A stretch of 18,300 nucleotides of DNA from CAMYMG01 sp038259455 (GTDB lineage: Bacteria; Pseudomonadota; Alphaproteobacteria; Rhizobiales; Rhizobiaceae). Below, one piece after another: positions 1 through 6,420 of this stretch (positions within the stretch are counted from its first letter, which is position 1; each line of letters begins with the position of its first letter). The notes below the pieces were generated by a model. It saw nothing but the letters and a program-made list of their open reading frames with translations. It did no database searches and was not told where the DNA came from. The stretch covers positions 1 through 18,300 of the forward strand of contig JBBSOT010000066.1 in NCBI GenBank assembly GCA_038259455.1, in the 5' to 3' direction. The position numbers and the translations under genes were made by a program.

Positions 1-258
1 CTGAAGGCGCTGCAACGGGCCGGCGGCGTCGCCGAGATCGTCGGCTGGGTATTCGACCGTGACGGCAAGCTGATCGAGGGCATCACCAATGACCGCGTCG
101 CCTCGGCGCCGCTGCCATCGCGCGAGCGTTCTCTGGTCATTGCACTGGCCATGGGCGAAAAGAAGCTGCCCGGCATCCTGGCCGCCGTTACCCGGCGTCT
201 GGTCAACGGGCTGATCACCGACGAACGGACCGCCGAGTCGCTGCTGGCGGCGGGGTGA
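1..258 (+). CDS. SorC/DeoR-type sugar-binding transcriptional regulator, C-terminal fragment
   Basis: The reading frame is open from the first base to a TGA at 256-258, giving 85 residues with no start in the window, so this is the 3' end of a gene beginning to the left. The fragment contains a GGVAEIVGWVFD stretch and ends with a VNGLITDERTAESLL segment. These match the C-terminal effector-binding domain of SorC-family regulators, whose last strand and helix carry a 'LiTDe.tA..ll' signature. Family members bind phosphorylated sugars or sugar alcohols and control the matching catabolic operon. The target here is probably to the left of the window, since the next gene is a glycosyltransferase of unrelated type 188 bp downstream. 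EryD-like polyol regulators are one possible subfamily, but the fragment cannot decide this. Confidence 0.72.
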   Translation: MKALQRAGGVAEIVGWVFDRDGKLIEGITNDRVASAPLPSRERSLVIALAMGEKKLPGILAAVTRRLVNGLITDERTAESLLAAG

Positions 259-448
259 GGCGGCGGGTTGCGGCGAACGCCCACCCTGCCGAAGCGAGCC
301 GAAAGGCCTGAAGCGCCATGAAATCTACACCTGTTTGCACCATGCCGGCCGACAGGCAGGGTAAGCTGCCCGACCATTGCTATTCCTCTTATATTCGTGC
401 CCGCGCTCGGTTAGTGTGAGGGTGATCAGGAGCCCGAAGTAGATCTTG

Positions 449-1732
449 ATGAGCCCGCTCAAGGAGTGCAGGACGCGTCACTGCAGGGCGATTGCGATCC
501 TCCGCTTGACGCCGCATTTTTACAGAGACGGCTCATGGCCGGTGGCATTTGACCCGGTGGGCGGACTGCAAATGCAGACATTCGCCCTGACCAAGGGGCT
601 TGATAGGCTGGGAATTGCGCAGACAGTATGCACGAGCCATATTCCCGGCAGCCCGCGTCGCCAGCCAATTTTCGAGCAAGCAGAACGTGTATCTCTCGGC
701 CCACGGGTCCCGAGATTCCTTGCAGGTCCACTGCTCGGGCTTGGTTGGTTCCTGGGCATTCTGCGGCTGCTGGCGACGACTGATCGCCGTCACGATCTCG
801 TCCACATTCACTATAACCACTCGGTTTGGTGTCGCATCCTTGCGATGGTGCTTTCACGAACGCGCCTGCCTGTTGTGGTCTCACTCAACACCGCGCTTTG
901 GGGCGGCCTGCAACAGGCCCTTGGACTGGAAGGGTCTAGGTTGGATGTCACCCTGTGGATAGAACGCCTGGCGCTGAGGCGGGTCGCACGGGTTGTTGCC
1001 CTTACAGAGGGAGCCGCGCAGTATACGCAATCCAAGCTGCAGGTGCCGGCCGGGAGAATAATTGTCATTCCGGATGCTGTTGCGGTCGAGGAGTTTCAGG
1101 CCGCTCTCGATCAGGATGCCGCCGACGTCTTCCGGAAGCGGCATGGCATTCCTGAGGATTGGCGCGTCGTATGCTATGTAGGACGCATCAGCGAGGAGAA
1201 AGGATGGCGCGATCTGCCGGAGTTCGCCGAGGTGTTCTCGCGCAAAAAGATCTTCCTGTTAATTTGCGGCGATGGCCCCGATCGCTCGAAACTGGAGCGC
1301 GCCTTTCGTCGCCTTCACCTCGAATCCGGCTGGGCGATAACGGGCTTCCTGCCTCCTGCCGAGGTCCGGCAAGCGATGCAGATTGCGGAGGCCCTGATCT
1401 TGCCGTCGCGCCGCGAGGTGTTTGGCAGTGTGCTGCTTGAAGCCATGGCATCAGGCCTCCCGGCGGTAGCTTACGGCGTGGGCGGCATTGTCGATGTGGC
1501 TGGCCAGCCGCCAGCCGTGTCGCTTGCCCGGCCAGCAGACCCGGACGATTTCCTGCGCCGGGTCTTTGCCATCCTGGACGATGTCGGCGCCGCCGAAGCG
1601 TTGGCATCGCGCGGCAGGGATCGCGTCAAGAGTTTCGCGATGGAGCGATCGGTCGACCTGACTGGATCGCTCTACCGGGAAATTCTTGCGGGCGCAGCCG
1701 CCGCTCCTTCGACGGCCTGTAGCTGCCACTGA
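449..1732 (+). CDS. GT4-type glycosyltransferase
   Basis: A 427-residue GT-B fold glycosyltransferase of family 4. The N-terminal half has the acceptor-domain signature DPVGGLQMQTFALTKGL, where the glycine-rich loop precedes the first helix, and a VHIHYNHS segment. The C-terminal half has the donor-binding domain: VVCYVGRISEEKG, then LLICGDGPDRSKLE, and the catalytic EX7E motif at E323 and E331 (EVFGSVLLE), followed by AMASGLPAVAYGVGG. The enzyme would transfer a sugar from an NDP-sugar onto a growing glycan at the cytoplasmic membrane face. No signal peptide or membrane segment is evident. ATG 449 is preferred, but TTG 446 directly precedes it, and the AGGAG at 428-432 is rather far away, so the start is uncertain by a codon. 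It is the first gene of an operon with the ATP-grasp and GNAT genes. Donor and acceptor cannot be deduced. Confidence 0.88.
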   Translation: MSPLKECRTRHCRAIAILRLTPHFYRDGSWPVAFDPVGGLQMQTFALTKGLDRLGIAQTVCTSHIPGSPRRQPIFEQAERVSLGPRVPRFLAGPLLGLGWFLGILRLLATTDRRHDLVHIHYNHSVWCRILAMVLSRTRLPVVVSLNTALWGGLQQALGLEGSRLDVTLWIERLALRRVARVVALTEGAAQYTQSKLQVPAGRIIVIPDAVAVEEFQAALDQDAADVFRKRHGIPEDWRVVCYVGRISEEKGWRDLPEFAEVFSRKKIFLLICGDGPDRSKLERAFRRLHLESGWAITGFLPPAEVRQAMQIAEALILPSRREVFGSVLLEAMASGLPAVAYGVGGIVDVAGQPPAVSLARPADPDDFLRRVFAILDDVGAAEALASRGRDRVKSFAMERSVDLTGSLYREILAGAAAAPSTACSCH

Positions 1733-1733
1733 C

Positions 1734-2717
1734 ATGATCAACTTCGTCACCCTCAGGTCGCATCGATATACGCTGCGGCGGCTCGTGGCGGACCTTGGAC
1801 ACAATAAATGCCGTCAATGGAGCTACGAACACCTTTTTACACGCAAGCGCCTGCCCGGCGGGACATGGATATTTACCGACCACGAACGTCTTTCCGGATT
1901 CGAACTACTGCTGGCGGCCAGGATTGCGACCTTGCTGGAAAAGGGCGGGGCGGTGGTCATGAACCACCCGGCGCGGGTTCGCATCCGCCATGAACTGCTG
2001 ACCATCCTGAAACGGGAAGGGATCAACAGTTTTTCGGCATGGAGGTGTGAATACAGGCCGTCTCCCGACCGTTTCCCTGTATTTATCCGCAACGAATTCG
2101 ACCATGATTCCAGCCGGCTCGACCTGATCTGGAACCAGAACGATCTGGACGCCGCAATCGTTGAACTGGAGAATTCCGGTGAGCCGCTCAGAGGAAGGCT
2201 GGTCATCGAATACGCCGGTGCAGAAATTGCCCCCGGTGTTTGGCAGCGGTTTGCAACCTACCGCGTTGCAGACAGCATCATTGCTCATCACTACGCCGTC
2301 GATTTTCAATGGGTGGCCAAGGACGTCCAGGACAAGGCGCGATTGCACGCGCATCCGCGGTTTGAGGAGTTTCTGGCGAACGAACGCGACTTTGTCGAAA
2401 ACAACCGCCACCGCGACGTGCTGGCGCGCGCCTTCGAACTCGCAGGTATCGACTATGGTCGGGCCGATTTCGCAATCGTCGATGGCGTCCCTCAGATTTA
2501 CGAGATCAACACAAATCCCCACCATGCGTCACGCCGCGCCTTGGAGCGCGACACACATCCGGGCCGGCTGGCCGTGCAGCTCAGCGCCGAGGACAGGCTG
2601 CGAGAAGCAATTCTGGCCACCGCATCGCAGGACCGCGGACCGGTTGTCATGAGCGATCCCATGCTCATGCGTCAGCAGACATTTCGGGCCAGGCTGTATG
2701 GGCTCAGAAGACCGTGA
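1734..2717 (+). CDS. ATP-grasp fold protein, probable carboxylate-amine ligase-like enzyme
   Basis: A 327-residue protein starting at an ATG one base after the glycosyltransferase stop, which implies translational coupling. An upstream in-frame start at 1686 would overlap the previous gene and is not needed. The C-terminal part reads YGRADFAIVDG at 241-251 and EINTNP at 257-262. This is the classic ATP-grasp end motif, in which an Asp (D245), a Glu (E257) and an Asn (N259 or N261) hold Mg-ATP. The N-terminal part has a LPGGTWIFTDHERLSGFE stretch and a VVMNHPARVRIRHELL stretch, which I take as a pre-ATP-grasp domain. Known ATP-grasp enzymes activate a carboxylate as an acyl-phosphate and join it to an amine or thiol; polysaccharide loci use such enzymes to ligate amino acids or peptides to sugars. 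That role is inferred from the neighbours only. No substrate can be named. Confidence 0.72.
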   Translation: MINFVTLRSHRYTLRRLVADLGHNKCRQWSYEHLFTRKRLPGGTWIFTDHERLSGFELLLAARIATLLEKGGAVVMNHPARVRIRHELLTILKREGINSFSAWRCEYRPSPDRFPVFIRNEFDHDSSRLDLIWNQNDLDAAIVELENSGEPLRGRLVIEYAGAEIAPGVWQRFATYRVADSIIAHHYAVDFQWVAKDVQDKARLHAHPRFEEFLANERDFVENNRHRDVLARAFELAGIDYGRADFAIVDGVPQIYEINTNPHHASRRALERDTHPGRLAVQLSAEDRLREAILATASQDRGPVVMSDPMLMRQQTFRARLYGLRRP

Positions 2718-3667
2718 TCGACTTGTCGATCACGGTCGAGTTCGATTTCCATTCGGACGAGTATCGCAATCTTTTGCAGGCTTCGAACGCAACGGCTTTC
2801 CAGCATCCGGACTGGCTCGACCCCTTTTACCGCATCCTTGCTCCCGCGCATGCCAACAAGCCGCATATCGTCCTGGGGCGCGATCGGGCTTCCGGAATGC
2901 TGCAGCTTGTCCTCCCGATGATAAGGGCCGGGAGCTCGGTGCAGTACGCGTTCCTCGGCGTTACCGACTATGCATGCCCCATCGTCCGCCCCGCTATTGT
3001 TACAGCAGCAAGTGGATTGGCCGAACGCCTGCGTGCTGTCATCGACGGCAGGCCGCTGGAGATCGCTCCCGTACGCAGTGAGCATGTCGCAGTGTGGCGA
3101 ACGATCCTCGGATTCGACCCGCGGCCACTGCCGTACATGGCGCATTCGATGGCAATATCGAGCGCCCGGAAAGATCGTGCATTGCCGCTCTTCAGCAGTC
3201 GCCGGCGAAATGATCTGGCACGCAAGGCAAAGCGGCTCGGACAGCTCGATCTCGAGCGTGTTCGCGGTCCCGCGATAGCCGATGTCTTCCTCGAGGCTCA
3301 GACATGGCGAAAGGGCCGATTCGAAAATGACCCGCTTCAGCTCGACCATGGCCTGGAATTCTATCGCGAGGTGGCGTTGCAGGGAGACAAGTCCGGCCTG
3401 TCCCGCACCTTCCGTCTGTCCCATGACGGGCGCAATGTCGCGATGCTTTTTGGCCTGGTCGATGGACCATGCTTTCGTTACCTGATCCTTGCCTGCAATT
3501 ACGCCGAGTATTCGGCCTTTTCGCCGGGCCTGCTGATTTTCCAGCATGTGATCGAACAATGGGCGCAAGAAGCCGGAAACGTCTTCGACTTCACGATCGG
3601 CGATGAGCCCTACAAGCGCCAACTTGGGTGCACATCAACGCCGATGTACGCATTTGCCGGCAGCTGA
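2714..3667 (+). CDS. CelD/BcsL-type GNAT acyltransferase, possibly C-terminally truncated
   Basis: A 317-residue protein starting at GTG within a GTGA overlap with the ATP-grasp stop, so the two are translationally coupled. It resembles the FemAB-like double-GNAT proteins of the CelD/cellulose-biosynthesis acetyltransferase group: ATAFQHPDWLDPFY near residue 30, an Arg/Lys-rich FSSRRRNDLARKAKRL stretch near 160, and a C-terminal part with DFTIGDEPYKRQLGC. These proteins move acyl or aminoacyl groups onto glycans or envelope precursors in the cytoplasm. It stops abruptly after YAFAGS. A different frame immediately downstream reads LTVFASPASGRLSMSTMRR, which looks like the tail usually found in this family. 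A single lost base near 3660 would explain this. The core fold should still be complete. Acetyl transfer is the default guess, and the donor is unknown. Confidence 0.75.
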   Translation: MIDLSITVEFDFHSDEYRNLLQASNATAFQHPDWLDPFYRILAPAHANKPHIVLGRDRASGMLQLVLPMIRAGSSVQYAFLGVTDYACPIVRPAIVTAASGLAERLRAVIDGRPLEIAPVRSEHVAVWRTILGFDPRPLPYMAHSMAISSARKDRALPLFSSRRRNDLARKAKRLGQLDLERVRGPAIADVFLEAQTWRKGRFENDPLQLDHGLEFYREVALQGDKSGLSRTFRLSHDGRNVAMLFGLVDGPCFRYLILACNYAEYSAFSPGLLIFQHVIEQWAQEAGNVFDFTIGDEPYKRQLGCTSTPMYAFAGS

Positions 3668-3845
3668 CGGTTTTTGCCTCGCCCGCGTCGGGCCGGCTGT
3701 CGATGAGCACAATGAGACGCGACGCCCTCACAAGGGCTGGCATCGACATCGTCCACCAGATCGAACGGCCCGACCGTCTCGGCGACCGGCCGCGCTCATC
3801 GAAACAGTCGCCAAGAAAGCAGCCGACTATTTTTCAGCGGGGTAG
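3664..3845 (+). pseudogene. Possible frameshifted C-terminal tail of the GNAT gene
   Basis: The 285 bases between the GNAT stop and the next gene hold no convincing independent gene. In the frame one base back from the GNAT frame the text continues QLTVFASPASGRLSMSTMRR, followed by DALTRAGIDIVHQIERP. This resembles the 'GRL....MRR' end of CelD-like proteins. A third frame closes with ALIETVAKKAADYFSAG and a TAG at 3843-3845, so a second shift would be needed to use that end. I read the stretch as decayed coding sequence, or as the result of a sequencing indel, rather than as a live gene. An independent short ORF from ATG 3703 has no recognisable features. Confidence 0.35.
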
Positions 3846-3952
3846 GCGGGTTGTACGACTCTGCAACAAGTTAGTCGGGCGAAGCTCTCATGCTTTCCCC
3901 AAAGACAAGGATCGCAATCGTCTGCTGTGGCAAGGCGAGACCCGAAGGCCGA

Positions 3953-4909
3953 CTAGGACGAATAACGTGCTCGTCGCTCGCCCTTGTTTCCATTGTGTTC
4001 GATGGCCGGCTTTGGTGGGCACGACGTAAAGCCGAACAACAAACCACATTTGGCGAGCAGCACGGGCTCCGAATTTCCGAAATAGATCCTGAGCCCGCCA
4101 AAGGCGCGCGGCAAGACAGTGGTGCCGAAGGCGTCTTCGCCAAGATTTGTCAGGCCCGGTAGCGCGGATATGCCTGGCATGACGATGTAAGGCTCTTCGT
4201 TTGGCAAGGATCTCGCCTGTGCGGGCATCATGCCGCCGATCCCGAGAAGTGCGGCAGCAGATGCAATTTTTCCTGCGACGCTGAGCTTCTCCGCAAACGC
4301 CGAAGTATCCGTAACAGACAACTCGTCGACCGGCGTCAGTCTGCCCGAAGGCTGTCTGCGAACGACGTCAATCTTCTTCACGTAGCGGCGAATGGACTGA
4401 TCCGTCCGGCCGCTGAGAATGGCTTCTGCATTGAGCAGGATCTCGGCTGATCGATCCTCATCCGACGATGCGGTGGCAGCATCCACAACGAGGAGCAATT
4501 CGCCTGTTTCAGCGCGCCAGAAAATCTTCTCGATGGTCTTGCCGAACTGCCTGCGCAAATCTGCCGTGAGAGTGAGAAGCTCCTTCGCCCGCAGGAATGC
4601 CCCCGTTGGATCCGAGAGGATGGCGTCGTGCCTGAACGGCTCATAGAATTTCTCGATACTTTTGGGTGTGGCCAATCGTTCCAACGAGTAACGCTTGACG
4701 CGAACGCGGACATGACTGTCGGCTTCACGAACGGCGATCCCCAAGGCTCGTTCTTGTTCGACGCTCAAGGTCTCTTCTGATGCATGGACGGTCACGGCGC
4801 TGCGTCGCAGCGATGATCCGTTGTCCATCGCAGCGAGAAAAAACCGTCCGAAACGCCTGTCCGATAGCAAGGCTGATACAGCCTTGTGCATTTCACCCTG
4901 CACATTCAT
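3953..4909 (-). CDS. Hypothetical protein with an internal hydrophobic segment
   Basis: A 318-residue protein of no family I recognise. The likely start is the ATG of MNVQGEM at 4909; a TTG 18 bases upstream is an alternative, and neither has a strong Shine-Dalgarno. Residues 1-205 are soluble and charged, with an RRSAVTVHASEE region, a basic SHVRVRVKRYSLERL stretch and a GELLLVVDAATASSDEDRS stretch. Residues 215-232 form a hydrophobic, alanine- and glycine-rich stretch ending in PAQA followed by RS. It looks like a signal-peptide core with an AXA cleavage site, but in the middle of the protein. The last 85 residues are proline/glycine rich and contain one Cys pair (CGLLFGFTSC). It is on the same strand as the downstream-transcribed glycosyltransferase 279 bp upstream of it, so it may belong to the polysaccharide locus. 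The function is unknown. Confidence 0.6.
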   Translation of the reverse strand: MNVQGEMHKAVSALLSDRRFGRFFLAAMDNGSSLRRSAVTVHASEETLSVEQERALGIAVREADSHVRVRVKRYSLERLATPKSIEKFYEPFRHDAILSDPTGAFLRAKELLTLTADLRRQFGKTIEKIFWRAETGELLLVVDAATASSDEDRSAEILLNAEAILSGRTDQSIRRYVKKIDVVRRQPSGRLTPVDELSVTDTSAFAEKLSVAGKIASAAALLGIGGMMPAQARSLPNEEPYIVMPGISALPGLTNLGEDAFGTTVLPRAFGGLRIYFGNSEPVLLAKCGLLFGFTSCPPKPAIEHNGNKGERRARYSS

Positions 4910-4953
4910 TGATCTGCCCCATCCCAACAGTCGATGCCCAAGTCGACGCCCTA

Positions 4954-4980
4954 GAATTCAGCTATGAGCTAGCGGAATTC
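4954..4980. repeat. Imperfect inverted repeat, candidate operator or stem-loop
   Basis: Two 11-base arms, GAATTCAGCTA and TAGCGGAATTC, are separated by five bases and differ from perfect symmetry at one position. The element lies 45 bases upstream of the ATG at 4909 on the minus strand, where an operator would be expected. Confidence 0.4.
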
Positions 4981-4992
4981 GTTGCTTCCCTA

Positions 4993-5009
4993 ACGTAATT
5001 GATACGTAA
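4993..5009. promoter_or_regulatory. Direct repeat ACGTAA, 11-bp period
   Basis: ACGTAA occurs at 4993-4998 and again at 5004-5009, exactly one helical turn apart, in the 279-base gene-free gap between the two minus-strand genes. Each copy contains the palindrome ACGT. Together with the inverted repeat at 4954 this suggests a regulated promoter for the hypothetical gene. I could not place a convincing -35/-10 pair. Confidence 0.3.
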
Positions 5010-5088
5010 GCGATCAGCGATGTCCAGACTTTTTCGAATCAGCGGCAACTTTGCCCGCTCGCCATCGGACCGCCCAGCCTGGCTGAAT

Positions 5089-5105
5089 GACACTGATCGA
5101 GTGTC
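5089..5105. terminator. Small stem-loop downstream of the minus-strand glycosyltransferase
   Basis: GACACT and AGTGTC form a perfect 6-bp stem with a 5-base loop. It begins about 85 bases beyond the TAA of the glycosyltransferase in its direction of transcription. No T-run follows, so it is at best a weak or Rho-assisted terminator. Confidence 0.2.
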
Positions 5106-5188
5106 GCAACCACTCGTGGGGTCGTATCGCCAAAGGCATATTTTGAGGCGGTTTACGGCTGCCTTCGACACCCTTCGCTCGTCGATCT

Positions 5189-6316
5189 TTATGGTCTGGA
5201 CCACAATTCGGCGTGACATTGGGCAAGCAGCGCTGCCTCGCGTCTGGCCGCGAAACGGCGATCCCGGCTCTTCTGGAGCGCGTTCATCCAGAACGGCAGC
5301 CATGGCATGACCGTGATTTCCCACGGAATTTTCTCTGCCTGCGCCCTGTTCTCTCGTCCGATGGCTTCGCCAAGACCTTCCGAGAACAGCAACTCTGCAA
5401 GCTTGTCCGCCATCAACACCGGATCCTCGTGATCGACGATGAAAGCCGACTGAAGCGGGCCGGACACGTCACGTACTATTCCGACATCCGTCGAGATCAC
5501 GGGAACTCCGCTCGCCATCGCTTCGAGGACAGGATTTGGGGTGCCTTCCATCTGGGACGTACAGACGAGAACGTCGAGATCGCGGTAGAATCCGGGCATT
5601 TCCTCAAACGGAATCCGCTTCACTTGCGGGTCGGCAATACGAACGCCGATCGATTTGCCGCGGCGCTCGAGTTCGGCAAGCATCGGGGTGAAGAGGCGCC
5701 GGAAACCCTTGATATCGGGGCCCGCGGATTTGCCCCAGCTGCTGTTTCCGACCCAACCGACTGTCGGCTTTTCACGACGCCTTCCGTTGCCTTCGCCCGG
5801 ATGAAAATGACAAATGTCCACACCATCGATGATGACCGCATCCGGCGGCGGTATCAAAGGTGAGTTCCGGTAGATATCTTGCAGCCGGTTTGACGACACC
5901 GTGTATCCATCGATCAGGCAATATCCGTCACGTCGTTCATCGAAGGCTGACGGCGAACTGTGCAGGTGATCGTATACCGATGTGGTGAAGACGCAGCTGC
6001 CGAGAGCGCTGACAAGCTCACTCGGCCGGAGCATCATGGTCTCCGCGACCCGAACCAACGTCTCGCCGGAGAGAAGATGAAAGAGGTCTTCCCGCCAGAA
6101 AATGTGACAAACGTCTATCTGCTCGGCGAAAATACGCTCGAAGAGCAAATGGGGAGTGTCGATATTGTCAGCCAGATAGAGTTTTTGAAATTGTGCGGCT
6201 CCCTGGCTATGCCTGACGATGTTGTTGGCGATATTGTCGAATGCCCAGTCCGGCTGGTCGGGGCAAAGAAGAACTCGGATGGGGCGCTGCAAATGACCCT
6301 GTGTGAATGGTTCCAT
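5189..6316 (-). CDS. GT4-type glycosyltransferase
   Basis: A 375-residue protein starting at ATG 6316; a GTG at 6340 in the same frame is an alternative. The C-terminal half has the GT-B donor domain: PTVGWVGNSSWG, then a loop with DIKGFRRL, and the EX7E catalytic motif at E257 and E265 (EGTPNPVLE), followed by AMASGVPVISTDVG. The N-terminal half is unusual for GT4, with a WAFDNIANNIVRH opening and an ICHIFWREDL-like segment (DVCHIFWREDLFHLL). The protein would transfer a sugar from an activated donor to a lipid-linked or other glycan acceptor. It is divergent from the DUF2194-like gene with only 104 bases between the two start codons, so they probably share regulation. The sugar specificity is unknown. 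Confidence 0.85.
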   Translation of the reverse strand: MEPFTQGHLQRPIRVLLCPDQPDWAFDNIANNIVRHSQGAAQFQKLYLADNIDTPHLLFERIFAEQIDVCHIFWREDLFHLLSGETLVRVAETMMLRPSELVSALGSCVFTTSVYDHLHSSPSAFDERRDGYCLIDGYTVSSNRLQDIYRNSPLIPPPDAVIIDGVDICHFHPGEGNGRRREKPTVGWVGNSSWGKSAGPDIKGFRRLFTPMLAELERRGKSIGVRIADPQVKRIPFEEMPGFYRDLDVLVCTSQMEGTPNPVLEAMASGVPVISTDVGIVRDVSGPLQSAFIVDHEDPVLMADKLAELLFSEGLGEAIGRENRAQAEKIPWEITVMPWLPFWMNALQKSRDRRFAARREAALLAQCHAELWSRP

Positions 6317-6371
6317 GCCCTGCCTGTCGACCGTTGCCACGCGACCCAGTCATCGGCCTTCGCATCATTGT

Positions 6372-6391
6372 TCGGGCATCGTCAATCCCGA
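6372..6391. promoter_or_regulatory. Inverted repeat in the divergent promoter gap
   Basis: TCGGG and CCCGA are separated by ten bases within the 104-base gap between the divergent glycosyltransferase and DUF2194-like genes. The arms are short, so this is only a weak operator candidate. Confidence 0.2.
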
Positions 6392-6420
6392 TTGCCCTTA
6401 CGGCAGCAGGGCGGCCATCC

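Noticed and set aside
6307..6420. Upstream extension of the DUF2194-like gene to the ATG at 6307
   Set aside because: It would overlap the start of the divergent glycosyltransferase and adds 38 residues with no resemblance to a signal peptide or domain.
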